Shown in pieces: positions 15,508 to 24,391 of a DNA stretch of 64,000 nt. The DNA comes from HXMU1420-13 sp965249965 (GTDB lineage Bacteria; Bacteroidota; Rhodothermia; Balneolales; Balneolaceae): positions 2,976,001 through 3,040,000 of the forward strand of contig OZ252262.1 in assembly GCA_965249965.1 (NCBI GenBank). The letters are read 5' to 3'. Each line of letters starts with the position of its first letter. The stretch's first letter is position 1. Below the pieces are notes generated by a model, which saw nothing but the letters and a program-made list of their open reading frames with translations, was not told the DNA's origin and ran no database searches. Made by a program: the position numbers and the translations under genes.

Positions 15508-16467
15508 ATGTCAACCGAACAACAAATCCCTAATTCAGATCCAGATTTAATCCTAGCTAAACAGATTGGCTCAGCGATTGTATCCGGGTCTGATTTTGCG
15601 GAGATAGAAAACCCCTTGGTTGACTTATTACTTGATTTCAAAAAAGAAGAGTTAGAAAAGACAATCTCTTCTTCTACTACAGAGTCTCTTTGGGCGCACA
15701 TTCAATCTGAGACTATAAACAAACCCGCAAAGATTACTCCACTCTTTGCCCGATCATCAACTTTTGCCTGGGCTTCCGCTGCCGTGATACTAATAGCTGC
15801 ATTTATTGGCTTTTACTGGATAACACTTCAACCTCAACTAGAATTTGTTGCTGAAAGTGGTAATCAAATTGAGATTGTAACGCTTACAGATGGTACAGAA
15901 GTGACATTACGGCCTAATTCGAAGTTAGAACGCATTGTTACGGATGATTCAAGAGCCTATAAATTAAACGGAGAAGCGTACTTTGATGTAGTTTCAAATC
16001 CTGAATCCCCGTTTAGTGTTAATGGAATACATGGTACGGTTACTGTACTTGGAACTAGGTTTAATCTCAGCACATGGGGAAATAAAGCCGTTGTTTATCT
16101 GGAAGAAGGGCGTGTTTCGTTCTCATCGAATGATACTGATGATGAAATTGTGCTCAATCCCGGACAATCATCACACATTGAAAATGGTATGATTGAACTT
16201 CTTGAAAGTGCTACTGCAAGTGAATTTACCGATTGGATATCAAATACGATTGTATTCAATTCAAGCAGCCCTGAAGATGTAATCTATGAACTAAATCAAC
16301 ATTTCGGAGTAACCATCACCATAGAACAGTTACAAAATCGTAGTACTATAGATGGGAGTCTACGATTGGATTCGATCAATCAAACACTCGATGATTTAGG
16401 ACTAGTACTTGGTGGAACATTCAGGCAAATATCAACCAACGAATTTGAGTTTATTTCAATGGAATAG
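15508..16467 (+). CDS. FecR-family anti-sigma factor
   Basis: The 319-residue protein has a cytosolic N-terminal part (about 1-85) and one membrane helix (about 88-106). A periplasmic FecR domain follows (about 120-225, with LTDGTEVTLRPNSKLE and GTRFNLSTWG). The C-terminal DUF4974-type segment (VIYELNQHFGVTI) can meet the STN domain of a TonB receptor. In the FecR model, a signal passes from the receptor through this protein to release the sigma factor. The receptor gene starts three bases after the stop. Confidence 0.93.
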   Translation: MSTEQQIPNSDPDLILAKQIGSAIVSGSDFAEIENPLVDLLLDFKKEELEKTISSSTTESLWAHIQSETINKPAKITPLFARSSTFAWASAAVILIAAFIGFYWITLQPQLEFVAESGNQIEIVTLTDGTEVTLRPNSKLERIVTDDSRAYKLNGEAYFDVVSNPESPFSVNGIHGTVTVLGTRFNLSTWGNKAVVYLEEGRVSFSSNDTDDEIVLNPGQSSHIENGMIELLESATASEFTDWISNTIVFNSSSPEDVIYELNQHFGVTITIEQLQNRSTIDGSLRLDSINQTLDDLGLVLGGTFRQISTNEFEFISME

Positions 16468-16470
16468 TAC

Positions 16471-19197
16471 ATGAAAGTGCTTGGACGAATATTGTGCAGT
16501 TTCGGGTTCGTGTTGCTATTGGTTTGTGAATTAGTTGGCCAACAATTTGTTTATGAAAACACATCTGTTTTAAACGTCATTAAAGATGTTGAAGAAAAAA
16601 CTACCTATCGTTTTTTATATCGCGAGGCACTGGTTGCAGATATTAAAGTGAGTTTTTCGGCCAATGAAGATGCATTGTTTGATCGATTCACAGAAGTACT
16701 CGCAACAAAAAAACTTGGCATTAAAGTAGATGAAAACAGGTTACAGGCACTAATTTTCAAATCAGAAGAACCATCATCAGAAAATGTAATTCAGATTTCC
16801 GGATATGTGCTCGATTCCAATACCGGCGAACGTCTTCCATTCGCTACCATATCGTGGCGAATGTTTGGTTTAATCGATGGGATTAATACTGATAAAAACG
16901 GGCGATTTGAAGCAACAATTAAAACCGGATCTCCGGAATTATCACTTTTAATCACCTATGTTGGATATACCAACGAGCAAATTGATTTGTCTTTTAGTAA
17001 TGCTTCTGAGATTCAAGACCTTGCAGTTCGTTTAACCCCTAAACCTTTCAGTGGTAAAGAAATAATTGTACAGGGCGTGAACTTTTATACCCCAAATGAT
17101 ACCGTCCTGAATGGATTACTAAAGATAGGATCATTCAGCCCATTAGGTGAAAGTAATGCAGTTCGATCCCTGCAAATGCTGCCATCAGTGTCGATGAGCG
17201 CTGCTGTAAATGATGGCATCAATATTCGTGGAAGTTCTTCCGATGGATTTCAGGTATTGCTTGATGGACAAACAGTGTATAACCAAAGTCACTTATTTGG
17301 CTTGTTGGATGCCATGAATTCAGACGTTTTAAAATCAAGTGGCTTTTACTACGATGTTACACCGGCACAATATCAGGCTCCACTCGGTGGCACCTTATCA
17401 TTAATTACCAGAACCGGTTCCATTAACGACTTTAATAGTTCTTTTGGGCTTAGCAATACGGCAGTAAAATCAACGATTGAAGGTCCCATAATTAAAGGTA
17501 AATCAAGTTGGCTATTATCCGGCAGGTGGTCTTATCTGGATGAAATTGATTGGTTCAATAATGCGAAAATGATTGAATATGGACTTAATGTAAATCGTCC
17601 TGTTGATCTTACTGTTGATCCTCGCCTCAGCACATCCTGCCCACTATCAAGTTTTCGGGATTCTTGTGTGGACCCACGACTGAGAGAGTTTATACTAAAC
17701 GGACTAAGTCTGAATGACATCGATATTTTAAATACAGATGCTTCCTTTTATGATTTACACAGCAAATTTTATTTCGAAACATCTTCAGGAACACAATTTA
17801 TCCTAAGTAGTTATTTTGGAAGTGATGAAGCCTCGCAGGATTATCTTCGTGATGAAATAGCATTTCAGTCTGAAAATACCACAGCAAATAGATGGGATAA
17901 TGGAACCATCAATGGTCAAATATTCACTCTGCTAGGTGATAAATTTTACTCTTCCACAAATATCGGTTTCACAACTTATTCAAGTAGCTTTAGAAAAGAT
18001 GACTTTGAGTTCCCGGAGATTCGGGAAACAAATAATGGACTAAGAATCGATTCTGTAATAATTCAACCCCTGAATCTAAGTAATGAAATTCGACAGTTCG
18101 ATGTACGCCAGACAATTTCAAAGAAACTACAGAAAGGTGATCTAGAATTTGGAATTTCTTACTCTGATTTTGAAGTACGATACACTGAAATCGGCGTATC
18201 AAGTAATTCATTTGAAAGCCGAAGAACAAGTCAGTTGGTGGATTTATTCCAACAATTTGACTTTGACGCTACTGAAAAGCTTCAAGTAAGTATTGGAAAT
18301 CGTCTGCATTATTTTAGCAATGGAGAGTACCTAAGACTATCACCACGGCTAAAAGCTTCTTATCAATGGAATGAGGATTTGTCGCTTAGTTCTGGGTTTA
18401 GCAGAAACTATCAATTTATGAATCGATTGCAGATTTATAATATCAACAGCAATGATTTTTGGATTCTTACAAACGAAGACCAACCTCCTTCATCAGTAAA
18501 TTACTTTACATCCGGGGTCTATTATAATGTGCATCCTCAAGTCTACATACAGGTTGAAGGATACTACAAATTTTTTGAGAACCTACGTCTCCATGAATTG
18601 AACACAGGTTCTGCATCCGTATCTTTTAAAAACACTAGTGTCCCATGGTTTTATCAAAATAAAGGCCGTTCGCGTGGAGTAGAGCTTTTGATGAAAAATC
18701 GGTTCAAAGACCTTATCATTTCAACGGGGTATACCTATTCTATTTCAGAATTAAAGAATGAAACAAGAAAGCAAAATTCGAGTGATTTCATTTTTAATAA
18801 TGGTGAATACTTTTACGCTGATTGGGACCGAAGACATCAAATATCGTCGGTTGCAGAAATCGATTTAAAAGGTGGTTTTACTCTATTTACATCATGGATT
18901 TACGGAACCGGAGTGCCTAGCAGAGTTGACCTGGCTGACTCTCGATTTTCTGAAGAACGGCTACCAAACTACTCACGATTTGATATCACTTTGAGTTTTA
19001 AAACAAAGATCAATGCAGGAATGTTAGATGCGTCGTTTGCAGTGTATAATACATTCGACCGTGAAAATACCTGGTATTCGGAAATCAGCCAGGTTAATTT
19101 CCCAACATTCGGTAATAGAGATCGCACGGGCTCCCTTTATACCCATGTATTTGATCTGGGAATTCAACCTTCTTTTAATCTGAAATTAAGTTTTTAG
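16471..19197 (+). CDS. TonB-dependent receptor with STN signalling domain
   Basis: The 908-residue outer membrane protein has a signal peptide (about 1-23), an STN domain (about 25-95) with VLNVIKDVEEKT, a carboxypeptidase-regulatory-like domain (about 110-195) and a plug (about 215-320, with GINIRGSSSDGFQVLLDG). A long beta-barrel ends in FNLKLSF, with the terminal Phe expected for BAM sorting. The STN domain fits signal transfer to the upstream FecR. The ligand is unknown; no DUF4249 or SusD partner lies next to it. Its stop overlaps the opposing cyclase gene by four bases. Confidence 0.92.
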   Translation: MKVLGRILCSFGFVLLLVCELVGQQFVYENTSVLNVIKDVEEKTTYRFLYREALVADIKVSFSANEDALFDRFTEVLATKKLGIKVDENRLQALIFKSEEPSSENVIQISGYVLDSNTGERLPFATISWRMFGLIDGINTDKNGRFEATIKTGSPELSLLITYVGYTNEQIDLSFSNASEIQDLAVRLTPKPFSGKEIIVQGVNFYTPNDTVLNGLLKIGSFSPLGESNAVRSLQMLPSVSMSAAVNDGINIRGSSSDGFQVLLDGQTVYNQSHLFGLLDAMNSDVLKSSGFYYDVTPAQYQAPLGGTLSLITRTGSINDFNSSFGLSNTAVKSTIEGPIIKGKSSWLLSGRWSYLDEIDWFNNAKMIEYGLNVNRPVDLTVDPRLSTSCPLSSFRDSCVDPRLREFILNGLSLNDIDILNTDASFYDLHSKFYFETSSGTQFILSSYFGSDEASQDYLRDEIAFQSENTTANRWDNGTINGQIFTLLGDKFYSSTNIGFTTYSSSFRKDDFEFPEIRETNNGLRIDSVIIQPLNLSNEIRQFDVRQTISKKLQKGDLEFGISYSDFEVRYTEIGVSSNSFESRRTSQLVDLFQQFDFDATEKLQVSIGNRLHYFSNGEYLRLSPRLKASYQWNEDLSLSSGFSRNYQFMNRLQIYNINSNDFWILTNEDQPPSSVNYFTSGVYYNVHPQVYIQVEGYYKFFENLRLHELNTGSASVSFKNTSVPWFYQNKGRSRGVELLMKNRFKDLIISTGYTYSISELKNETRKQNSSDFIFNNGEYFYADWDRRHQISSVAEIDLKGGFTLFTSWIYGTGVPSRVDLADSRFSEERLPNYSRFDITLSFKTKINAGMLDASFAVYNTFDRENTWYSEISQVNFPTFGNRDRTGSLYTHVFDLGIQPSFNLKLSF

Positions 19198-22100
19198 GCA
19201 GGTTGTTTGATTTCTTCTCCTACAAAATACATATCTAAATCACCCTGACCTTCTACATTCACTTTCCCACGATATTCACAATCGAACATATTGTGAACAA
19301 AATCGCAGGTAGTAGCCGAGATATTGATTTTACCAATTTCACCTACTTCCTCCATCCGGCTAGCTAAAATCACAGTTGAACCCCAGATATCGTACGTGAA
19401 TTTTTTCTTACCTACTACCCCGGCAATAAGGCTGCCTGAGTGAATACCAATTCTCATTTTCCATTTTACAGCAGCAGTTTTGTTCCGATCTGAAACATAA
19501 TCCTGCATCGCTTTTGCAGCTTGAACACACTTAATGGCATGATCTTCAACTTCATTCGGTAAACCGGAAACCGCCATATAAGCATCGCCAATGGTTTTAA
19601 TTTTTTCAAGACCATATTGTTCGCAGATATTATCAAATGCTTCGAATATTTCGTTTACCTCAGCTACTAATTTCTTTGCAGACATTGTTGCTGCAGTTGA
19701 GGTAAAGTTCTCGAAATCTGTAAATAAAACACTAACTTCTTCATATCTACGTGGAGAGGCATACCCTTTTTCTTTGATTTCGTCAGCGATTCCTTTTGGT
19801 AACATGTTATAAAGGAGGTTATCACTTTTCTCTTTTTCGTTTTCGAGCAACAGCGTTCTTTCTTTCACCAACGCCTCAAGTTCTTCGTTGTATTTCTGAA
19901 CCTGTTCTTTCTTCTTTCGTTCTTTGCCAATTTGGAAATTGATAAAACCAACTAAAACGGTTGCCCCAACTATAAAATAAAGCCCATATGCCCACCAGGT
20001 CTTCCATGGTGGAGGAAGCACCTTCAATCTAATCTCAGTGCCATCTTCATTCCATAGTCCATCTTTATTGGAGGCTCTCACTCGGAAAATATAGGTTTGT
20101 CCGGGTGGCAAATTCGTATATGAAACATAACGTCTGTTCCCAACTTCTTGCCAGTCGATGTCGAACCCATCCATTTTATACATGTACTTGTTTTGCTCTG
20201 GAGCAGCATAGTGCAGTGCAGAAAATTCAAAAGAAAAGACTTTTTCTCTCCAGGTAAGTACAATCTCGTCCGTTTCTGAAATAGATTTTTTAAGGGGTGA
20301 TCCTGCTGAGGAAATGGGAACAAATTCGTTAAAAATCTGAAAGTCCGTTATCACAACTGGAGGTATGTACGGGTTATCACGAATACTATCCGGTTTAAAA
20401 ACCACAATACCATTGATTCCCCCAAAATACATGGTACCGTCAGCACCTTTATGAAAAGCACCGAATCTATACTCATTACTTGGTAATCCATCCCCGCGAT
20501 CATAGATACGGATATTACCAGATTTAGGATCAAAATCGGCAATTCCATTATTTGTACTCAACCAGAGATGACCTCTGTAATCAATGATAATTCCGTATAT
20601 AAAATTATTTGGAAGGCCTTGGTTGGTAGTGTAGCGTGTAAATGTTTCTGTTTCCGGGTCGAATTTATTCAACCCATTAATTGTACCAATCCATAAATTA
20701 CCATCTGGATCCTGTCGAATTACGTTAACAAAATTATCACTAATCGTAGCTTCATCGTTTGGATTACTTGTGAATCTTGTAAAAGTCCCGCGTACTCGAT
20801 CATAACGATTCAGCCCGTATCCGTGGGTACCAACCCAGAAAATGCCACGATCATCTTCAAACATCGACCATATTTTGTTATGACTGATGGTATTAGGGTT
20901 CGTATCAGAGTGTGTAAATCGAGAAAAATTTCCGGTTTTTGGGTCATACGCATTTAGACCATTATTCAATGTTCCGACCCAAATTATCCCCTTACTATCT
21001 TCAAATATGGTAGTAATGATATCACCACTTAATGTATTTACGTCATCCGGGTCGTGCATAAAGTGGATGAAATCTCCGGTTTGATCATCATATAGGTTTA
21101 AACCTTCCTGAGTTCCAATCCAAACACCACCTAAACGATCTTCGTGAATTGCGTAGATAAAATCGTTTGAAATAGATCCCGGATCTTCAGAATCATGAAC
21201 AAAATTTTCAAATTGTTGAGTTGATGAATAAAGTTTATTTACACCCCCACCTTGGGTACCAACCCAAACATTACCTTCAGAGTCTTCAAATATGGCACCA
21301 ATATTATTATTACTTAGTGAATTCGAATTAGAAGGGTCATTTTGGTAAACCGTAAAACTTTCTGAAGAAGATCGAATAAATTTATTAAGCGCACCATTCT
21401 GTGTACCAACCCAAAATACTCCGGACCTATCCTCATATAATGATGTAATAGAATTATTACTGAGATTAACCGGGTAATTTAATTCCATAAAGTTTGTGAA
21501 TACCCTGGTATCTCGATCAAGAATATTGAGGCCATTTAAGGTTCCAACCCAAAATGTTCCGTAGGAGTCTTCGAACATGGAAAGCACCCAATTGTTCGAA
21601 ATACTATTCCGATCACCTGGGATTGCCCTAAATGCAGAAAATTCTCGCTGTAAAGGATCAAATTGATTTAATCCACCTGATTGAGTTCCAATCCATAGCA
21701 TACGCCGTTTATCTTCGTAAATGCTTACAATCCAGTTATCAGATATGGTATTTGAGTTTGTTGGATCGTTGGTATAGTGAACAATTTCAAAGGTCTTTCG
21801 ATCAAAGCTGTATAAGCCATCATCTGCGGTACCAATCCAAATAAATGAATTCGAATCAAGGAATAGCGTGGTAATATTGGCTGTACTTAAATGAACATGA
21901 TCATCTACTTCTTTATAAATGCTAAATTCATTGGTTTTAGGATTTAATAGATTTAAACCACTTTGTGTTCCTATTAATATTATTCCGATTGGATCCTGAA
22001 AAAGTGCAGTAATATAGTTATGGCTAATTGATGATTCATCGGCATTATCATGTACAAAACGAAGGAAACGATCTTGTTCTCTATCAAATTTATTTAAGCC

Positions 22101-22418
22101 TCCTCCTTTCGTACCTACCCAAATTGCTCCATCTTTATCTTCTAAAATCGAGGATATTTGATTACTTGAAATCGAATATGGATCATAAGGATCTGTTCGA
22201 TATACTTTAAATTCGTAGCCATCATAACGATTTAGCCCATCCTCAGTAGCAAACCAAAGAAATCCCCGGCTATCTTGCAATATGTCGTTGATGGTTGATT
22301 GTGAAAGCCCATCCTGGGTAGTAATTTGCTCAAACCGAATCGACATTTCCTGAGCTTGCACATTGCTAAATAAAATCGCGAAAAATAGAATTGCGAAACT
22401 TATGTTGATTGCCTTCAT
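19194..22418 (-). CDS. Two seven-bladed propellers + Y_Y_Y + class III adenylate/guanylate cyclase
   Basis: The 1074-residue protein has a signal sequence (about 1-22) and fourteen repeats of the W-x-G-T-x-x-G-L-N type (about 45-690), equal to two seven-bladed propellers. A Y_Y_Y beta domain follows (about 715-785), then a membrane helix (about 795-815), a coiled coil (about 820-870) and a class III cyclase domain (about 870-1065). The cyclase has the metal Asp in LFTDFENFT and a second in KTIGDAYM. Lys (KIKTIG) and Asp1010 (YDIWG) predict ATP as substrate. Arg1021 is kept, but the Asn expected near it is Ile1017. The periplasmic half is the sensor type known from hybrid two-component systems, but the output here is a cyclic nucleotide instead of a kinase. 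The gene has its own promoter region. Confidence 0.9.
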   Translation of the reverse strand: MKAINISFAILFFAILFSNVQAQEMSIRFEQITTQDGLSQSTINDILQDSRGFLWFATEDGLNRYDGYEFKVYRTDPYDPYSISSNQISSILEDKDGAIWVGTKGGGLNKFDREQDRFLRFVHDNADESSISHNYITALFQDPIGIILIGTQSGLNLLNPKTNEFSIYKEVDDHVHLSTANITTLFLDSNSFIWIGTADDGLYSFDRKTFEIVHYTNDPTNSNTISDNWIVSIYEDKRRMLWIGTQSGGLNQFDPLQREFSAFRAIPGDRNSISNNWVLSMFEDSYGTFWVGTLNGLNILDRDTRVFTNFMELNYPVNLSNNSITSLYEDRSGVFWVGTQNGALNKFIRSSSESFTVYQNDPSNSNSLSNNNIGAIFEDSEGNVWVGTQGGGVNKLYSSTQQFENFVHDSEDPGSISNDFIYAIHEDRLGGVWIGTQEGLNLYDDQTGDFIHFMHDPDDVNTLSGDIITTIFEDSKGIIWVGTLNNGLNAYDPKTGNFSRFTHSDTNPNTISHNKIWSMFEDDRGIFWVGTHGYGLNRYDRVRGTFTRFTSNPNDEATISDNFVNVIRQDPDGNLWIGTINGLNKFDPETETFTRYTTNQGLPNNFIYGIIIDYRGHLWLSTNNGIADFDPKSGNIRIYDRGDGLPSNEYRFGAFHKGADGTMYFGGINGIVVFKPDSIRDNPYIPPVVITDFQIFNEFVPISSAGSPLKKSISETDEIVLTWREKVFSFEFSALHYAAPEQNKYMYKMDGFDIDWQEVGNRRYVSYTNLPPGQTYIFRVRASNKDGLWNEDGTEIRLKVLPPPWKTWWAYGLYFIVGATVLVGFINFQIGKERKKKEQVQKYNEELEALVKERTLLLENEKEKSDNLLYNMLPKGIADEIKEKGYASPRRYEEVSVLFTDFENFTSTAATMSAKKLVAEVNEIFEAFDNICEQYGLEKIKTIGDAYMAVSGLPNEVEDHAIKCVQAAKAMQDYVSDRNKTAAVKWKMRIGIHSGSLIAGVVGKKKFTYDIWGSTVILASRMEEVGEIGKINISATTCDFVHNMFDCEYRGKVNVEGQGDLDMYFVGEEIKQPA

Positions 22419-22617
22419 CCTTCTAGTGTTGAAGTTTTGTATCCCAGAATAGTTTAAAAAAGTATCTATACAATAGGAGTTAGATTCCTTTATACTAAAA
22501 TATAATCCTCTAATTTAGTGCGAAATATAATTGTAAAGAAGTGACTATAAAAACTCTCCTGTACCTTGAGTAAATAATAATTCAATCTCAGAATTACAAA
22601 GCGTAATTACTTGGGGC

Positions 22618-23484
22618 TCAATTAAGTACAAAATTAAAAGAAAATTCACCAGTACGAATTGCTCCAATAAACCCAATTCCATTTTCGATATCTCCGGAGT
22701 CTATAAAAACATCCTCCAGAAAGTCGGTATCTCTGAATATTTCCCATTCTTTTCCAAAGTGGATGTATCTAAAATACATTGTGTTCAAATCGAGCTCATC
22801 GCATTCTACTGTAGGGCGCCAAAAACGCGGTGGTATCCCAATTGTAGCCTCTGGTGGTGGTGGAAATATATCAACCAGTAAGTTTGTTACGGTCAATTCA
22901 ACTTCCATTCTATCGGTTCCGTCGATATGATCAAATTCATCAACTGCACCCACAGAAGCCCATTTTCGTTTACCATCGTGTTCAACACCAACATCAACAA
23001 GAGTAAACTCCGGTTGCTTTATGTTGTTGATAAAAATTCGAATTGTTTGAGCACATCCATTTGATTGATCCGGAGTTGAATCGCCATTTGATATACCAGG
23101 AGTTGAAATTATACTGGTTGCTTCTTGATCATCAAATTCTAATCGAAGCGAATATTCAGTATCTGGCTCGAGGGAACCATCCAATAAATAATTGTAGGTG
23201 TAATTACCATTGAAATTAATTACGGTATCTTCTAATTGCACAGTTTGTCCATCGGGATAATTGAAAAAAACCGCAACATCTTCGTACCCTTTTAAACTAT
23301 CTGATAAAAAAGGAATGGTTACATTACGTACTCTTATTCGGTGAGAGTCTTCCTCAACATTTAAGGCACCGTAAACAGAGTAGGTTCCATTTTCATCTTC
23401 AAATGGATTAATAACGCGATCACATGTGGAATTTGTGCCAAAAAAAGCCAGGATTAGTAAAAACGGAATTCCTGGTTTATTCAT
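22618..23484 (-). CDS. DUF4249-like lipoprotein 1
   Basis: The 288-residue product has a lipoprotein-like N-terminus (FFGTNSTCDR, Cys near 21). A beta-sandwich-like body follows, with an early YSVYGALN strand and a late PPRFWRPTVECDELD motif. It is a close paralogue of the next upstream gene (PPRFWNPTVNCSQLD there). Both follow a TonB receptor gene, the usual place of DUF4249 outer-membrane partners. The family link is by layout and rhythm rather than by a decisive motif. It probably sits on the outer membrane and helps the receptor (inference). Confidence 0.6.
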   Translation of the reverse strand: MNKPGIPFLLILAFFGTNSTCDRVINPFEDENGTYSVYGALNVEEDSHRIRVRNVTIPFLSDSLKGYEDVAVFFNYPDGQTVQLEDTVINFNGNYTYNYLLDGSLEPDTEYSLRLEFDDQEATSIISTPGISNGDSTPDQSNGCAQTIRIFINNIKQPEFTLVDVGVEHDGKRKWASVGAVDEFDHIDGTDRMEVELTVTNLLVDIFPPPPEATIGIPPRFWRPTVECDELDLNTMYFRYIHFGKEWEIFRDTDFLEDVFIDSGDIENGIGFIGAIRTGEFSFNFVLN

Positions 23485-23486
23485 TC

Positions 23487-24362
23487 TTAGTTGGCTGACA
23501 CTCCATTCGTTATAAATCTCAGTTCTCCAGTATCTAAAGCACCAAAAAATCCGAATCCGTTTTCAATATCACCTGAATCGTGCACATCAAATGGCAAAGT
23601 TCGTTCTTCTAGTACTTCCCATTCAGGTCCAAAGTGAGTGTAGCGTATAACCATATTTTGTTCGTCTAGCTGGGAGCAATTTACCGTAGGATTCCAGAAA
23701 CGTGGTGGGATATTTACTATAGATTGATCACCCGGCGGAAATACATCAACAAGCATATTCCGTATCGATAAAATTGTAGCAACTTTATTGGTTCCTTCTA
23801 CTTTTTGAAGAGGTGATACTGATCTGATTTCAGCAAAAACACCTTGCCCATTATGTCTCACACCTAATTCGAACCGGATAAACTCTGGGTCTTGTACATT
23901 ATCAAATTCAATTAGAATCTGATCTTCACAAGTTTCTGTAATAGCGGGTGTCATTGTGAGCGTTGTTATTCCCGGAGTTGTAGCAACGCTTGTAGCGATA
24001 TCACCGTCATCCCCTTCAATGGTAATTCGATATGAAGTTCTTGGAGTAAGCGCCTCTTCAATGATAAAGTTTAAAGTGGGTGTATTATTAAAGTCTATAA
24101 CTTCTTTATCTAAGACTTTGCTATCGCCGGTTTCGAGATTTTCGAACATAACATCAAACGTGTCTATTTCTTCAAGTGGGGCTAGCAATGGTGATTGAGC
24201 GTCTTTAATTCGTACGTAGTTTATTAATGAATCTGTATTCATTGCCCCATAAACCGTGAATGCACCATCGGATTCTTCAAATGGTTGAATAGTGGCATCC
24301 TCGCAAGCAATTGCGCACATCCCAATAAGAGAACAGAGGATAATATTTTTGATGGATTTCAT
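23487..24362 (-). CDS. DUF4249-like lipoprotein 2
   Basis: The ATG at 24362 is chosen because it gives the lipoprotein signal MKSIKNIILCSLIGMCAIAC directly; an in-frame TTG 11 codons upstream falls in the tail of the receptor gene. The 291-residue product shares FEESDGAFTVYGAMN, the STPG/TTPG motif and PPRFWNPTVNCSQLD with its downstream paralogue, which begins two bases after this stop. The pair looks like a local duplication. Its role is inferred from being in the operon with the TonB receptor. Confidence 0.6.
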   Translation of the reverse strand: MKSIKNIILCSLIGMCAIACEDATIQPFEESDGAFTVYGAMNTDSLINYVRIKDAQSPLLAPLEEIDTFDVMFENLETGDSKVLDKEVIDFNNTPTLNFIIEEALTPRTSYRITIEGDDGDIATSVATTPGITTLTMTPAITETCEDQILIEFDNVQDPEFIRFELGVRHNGQGVFAEIRSVSPLQKVEGTNKVATILSIRNMLVDVFPPGDQSIVNIPPRFWNPTVNCSQLDEQNMVIRYTHFGPEWEVLEERTLPFDVHDSGDIENGFGFFGALDTGELRFITNGVSAN

Positions 24363-24391
24363 ACTATTTGATGGATTCAATTTCTGTGATA

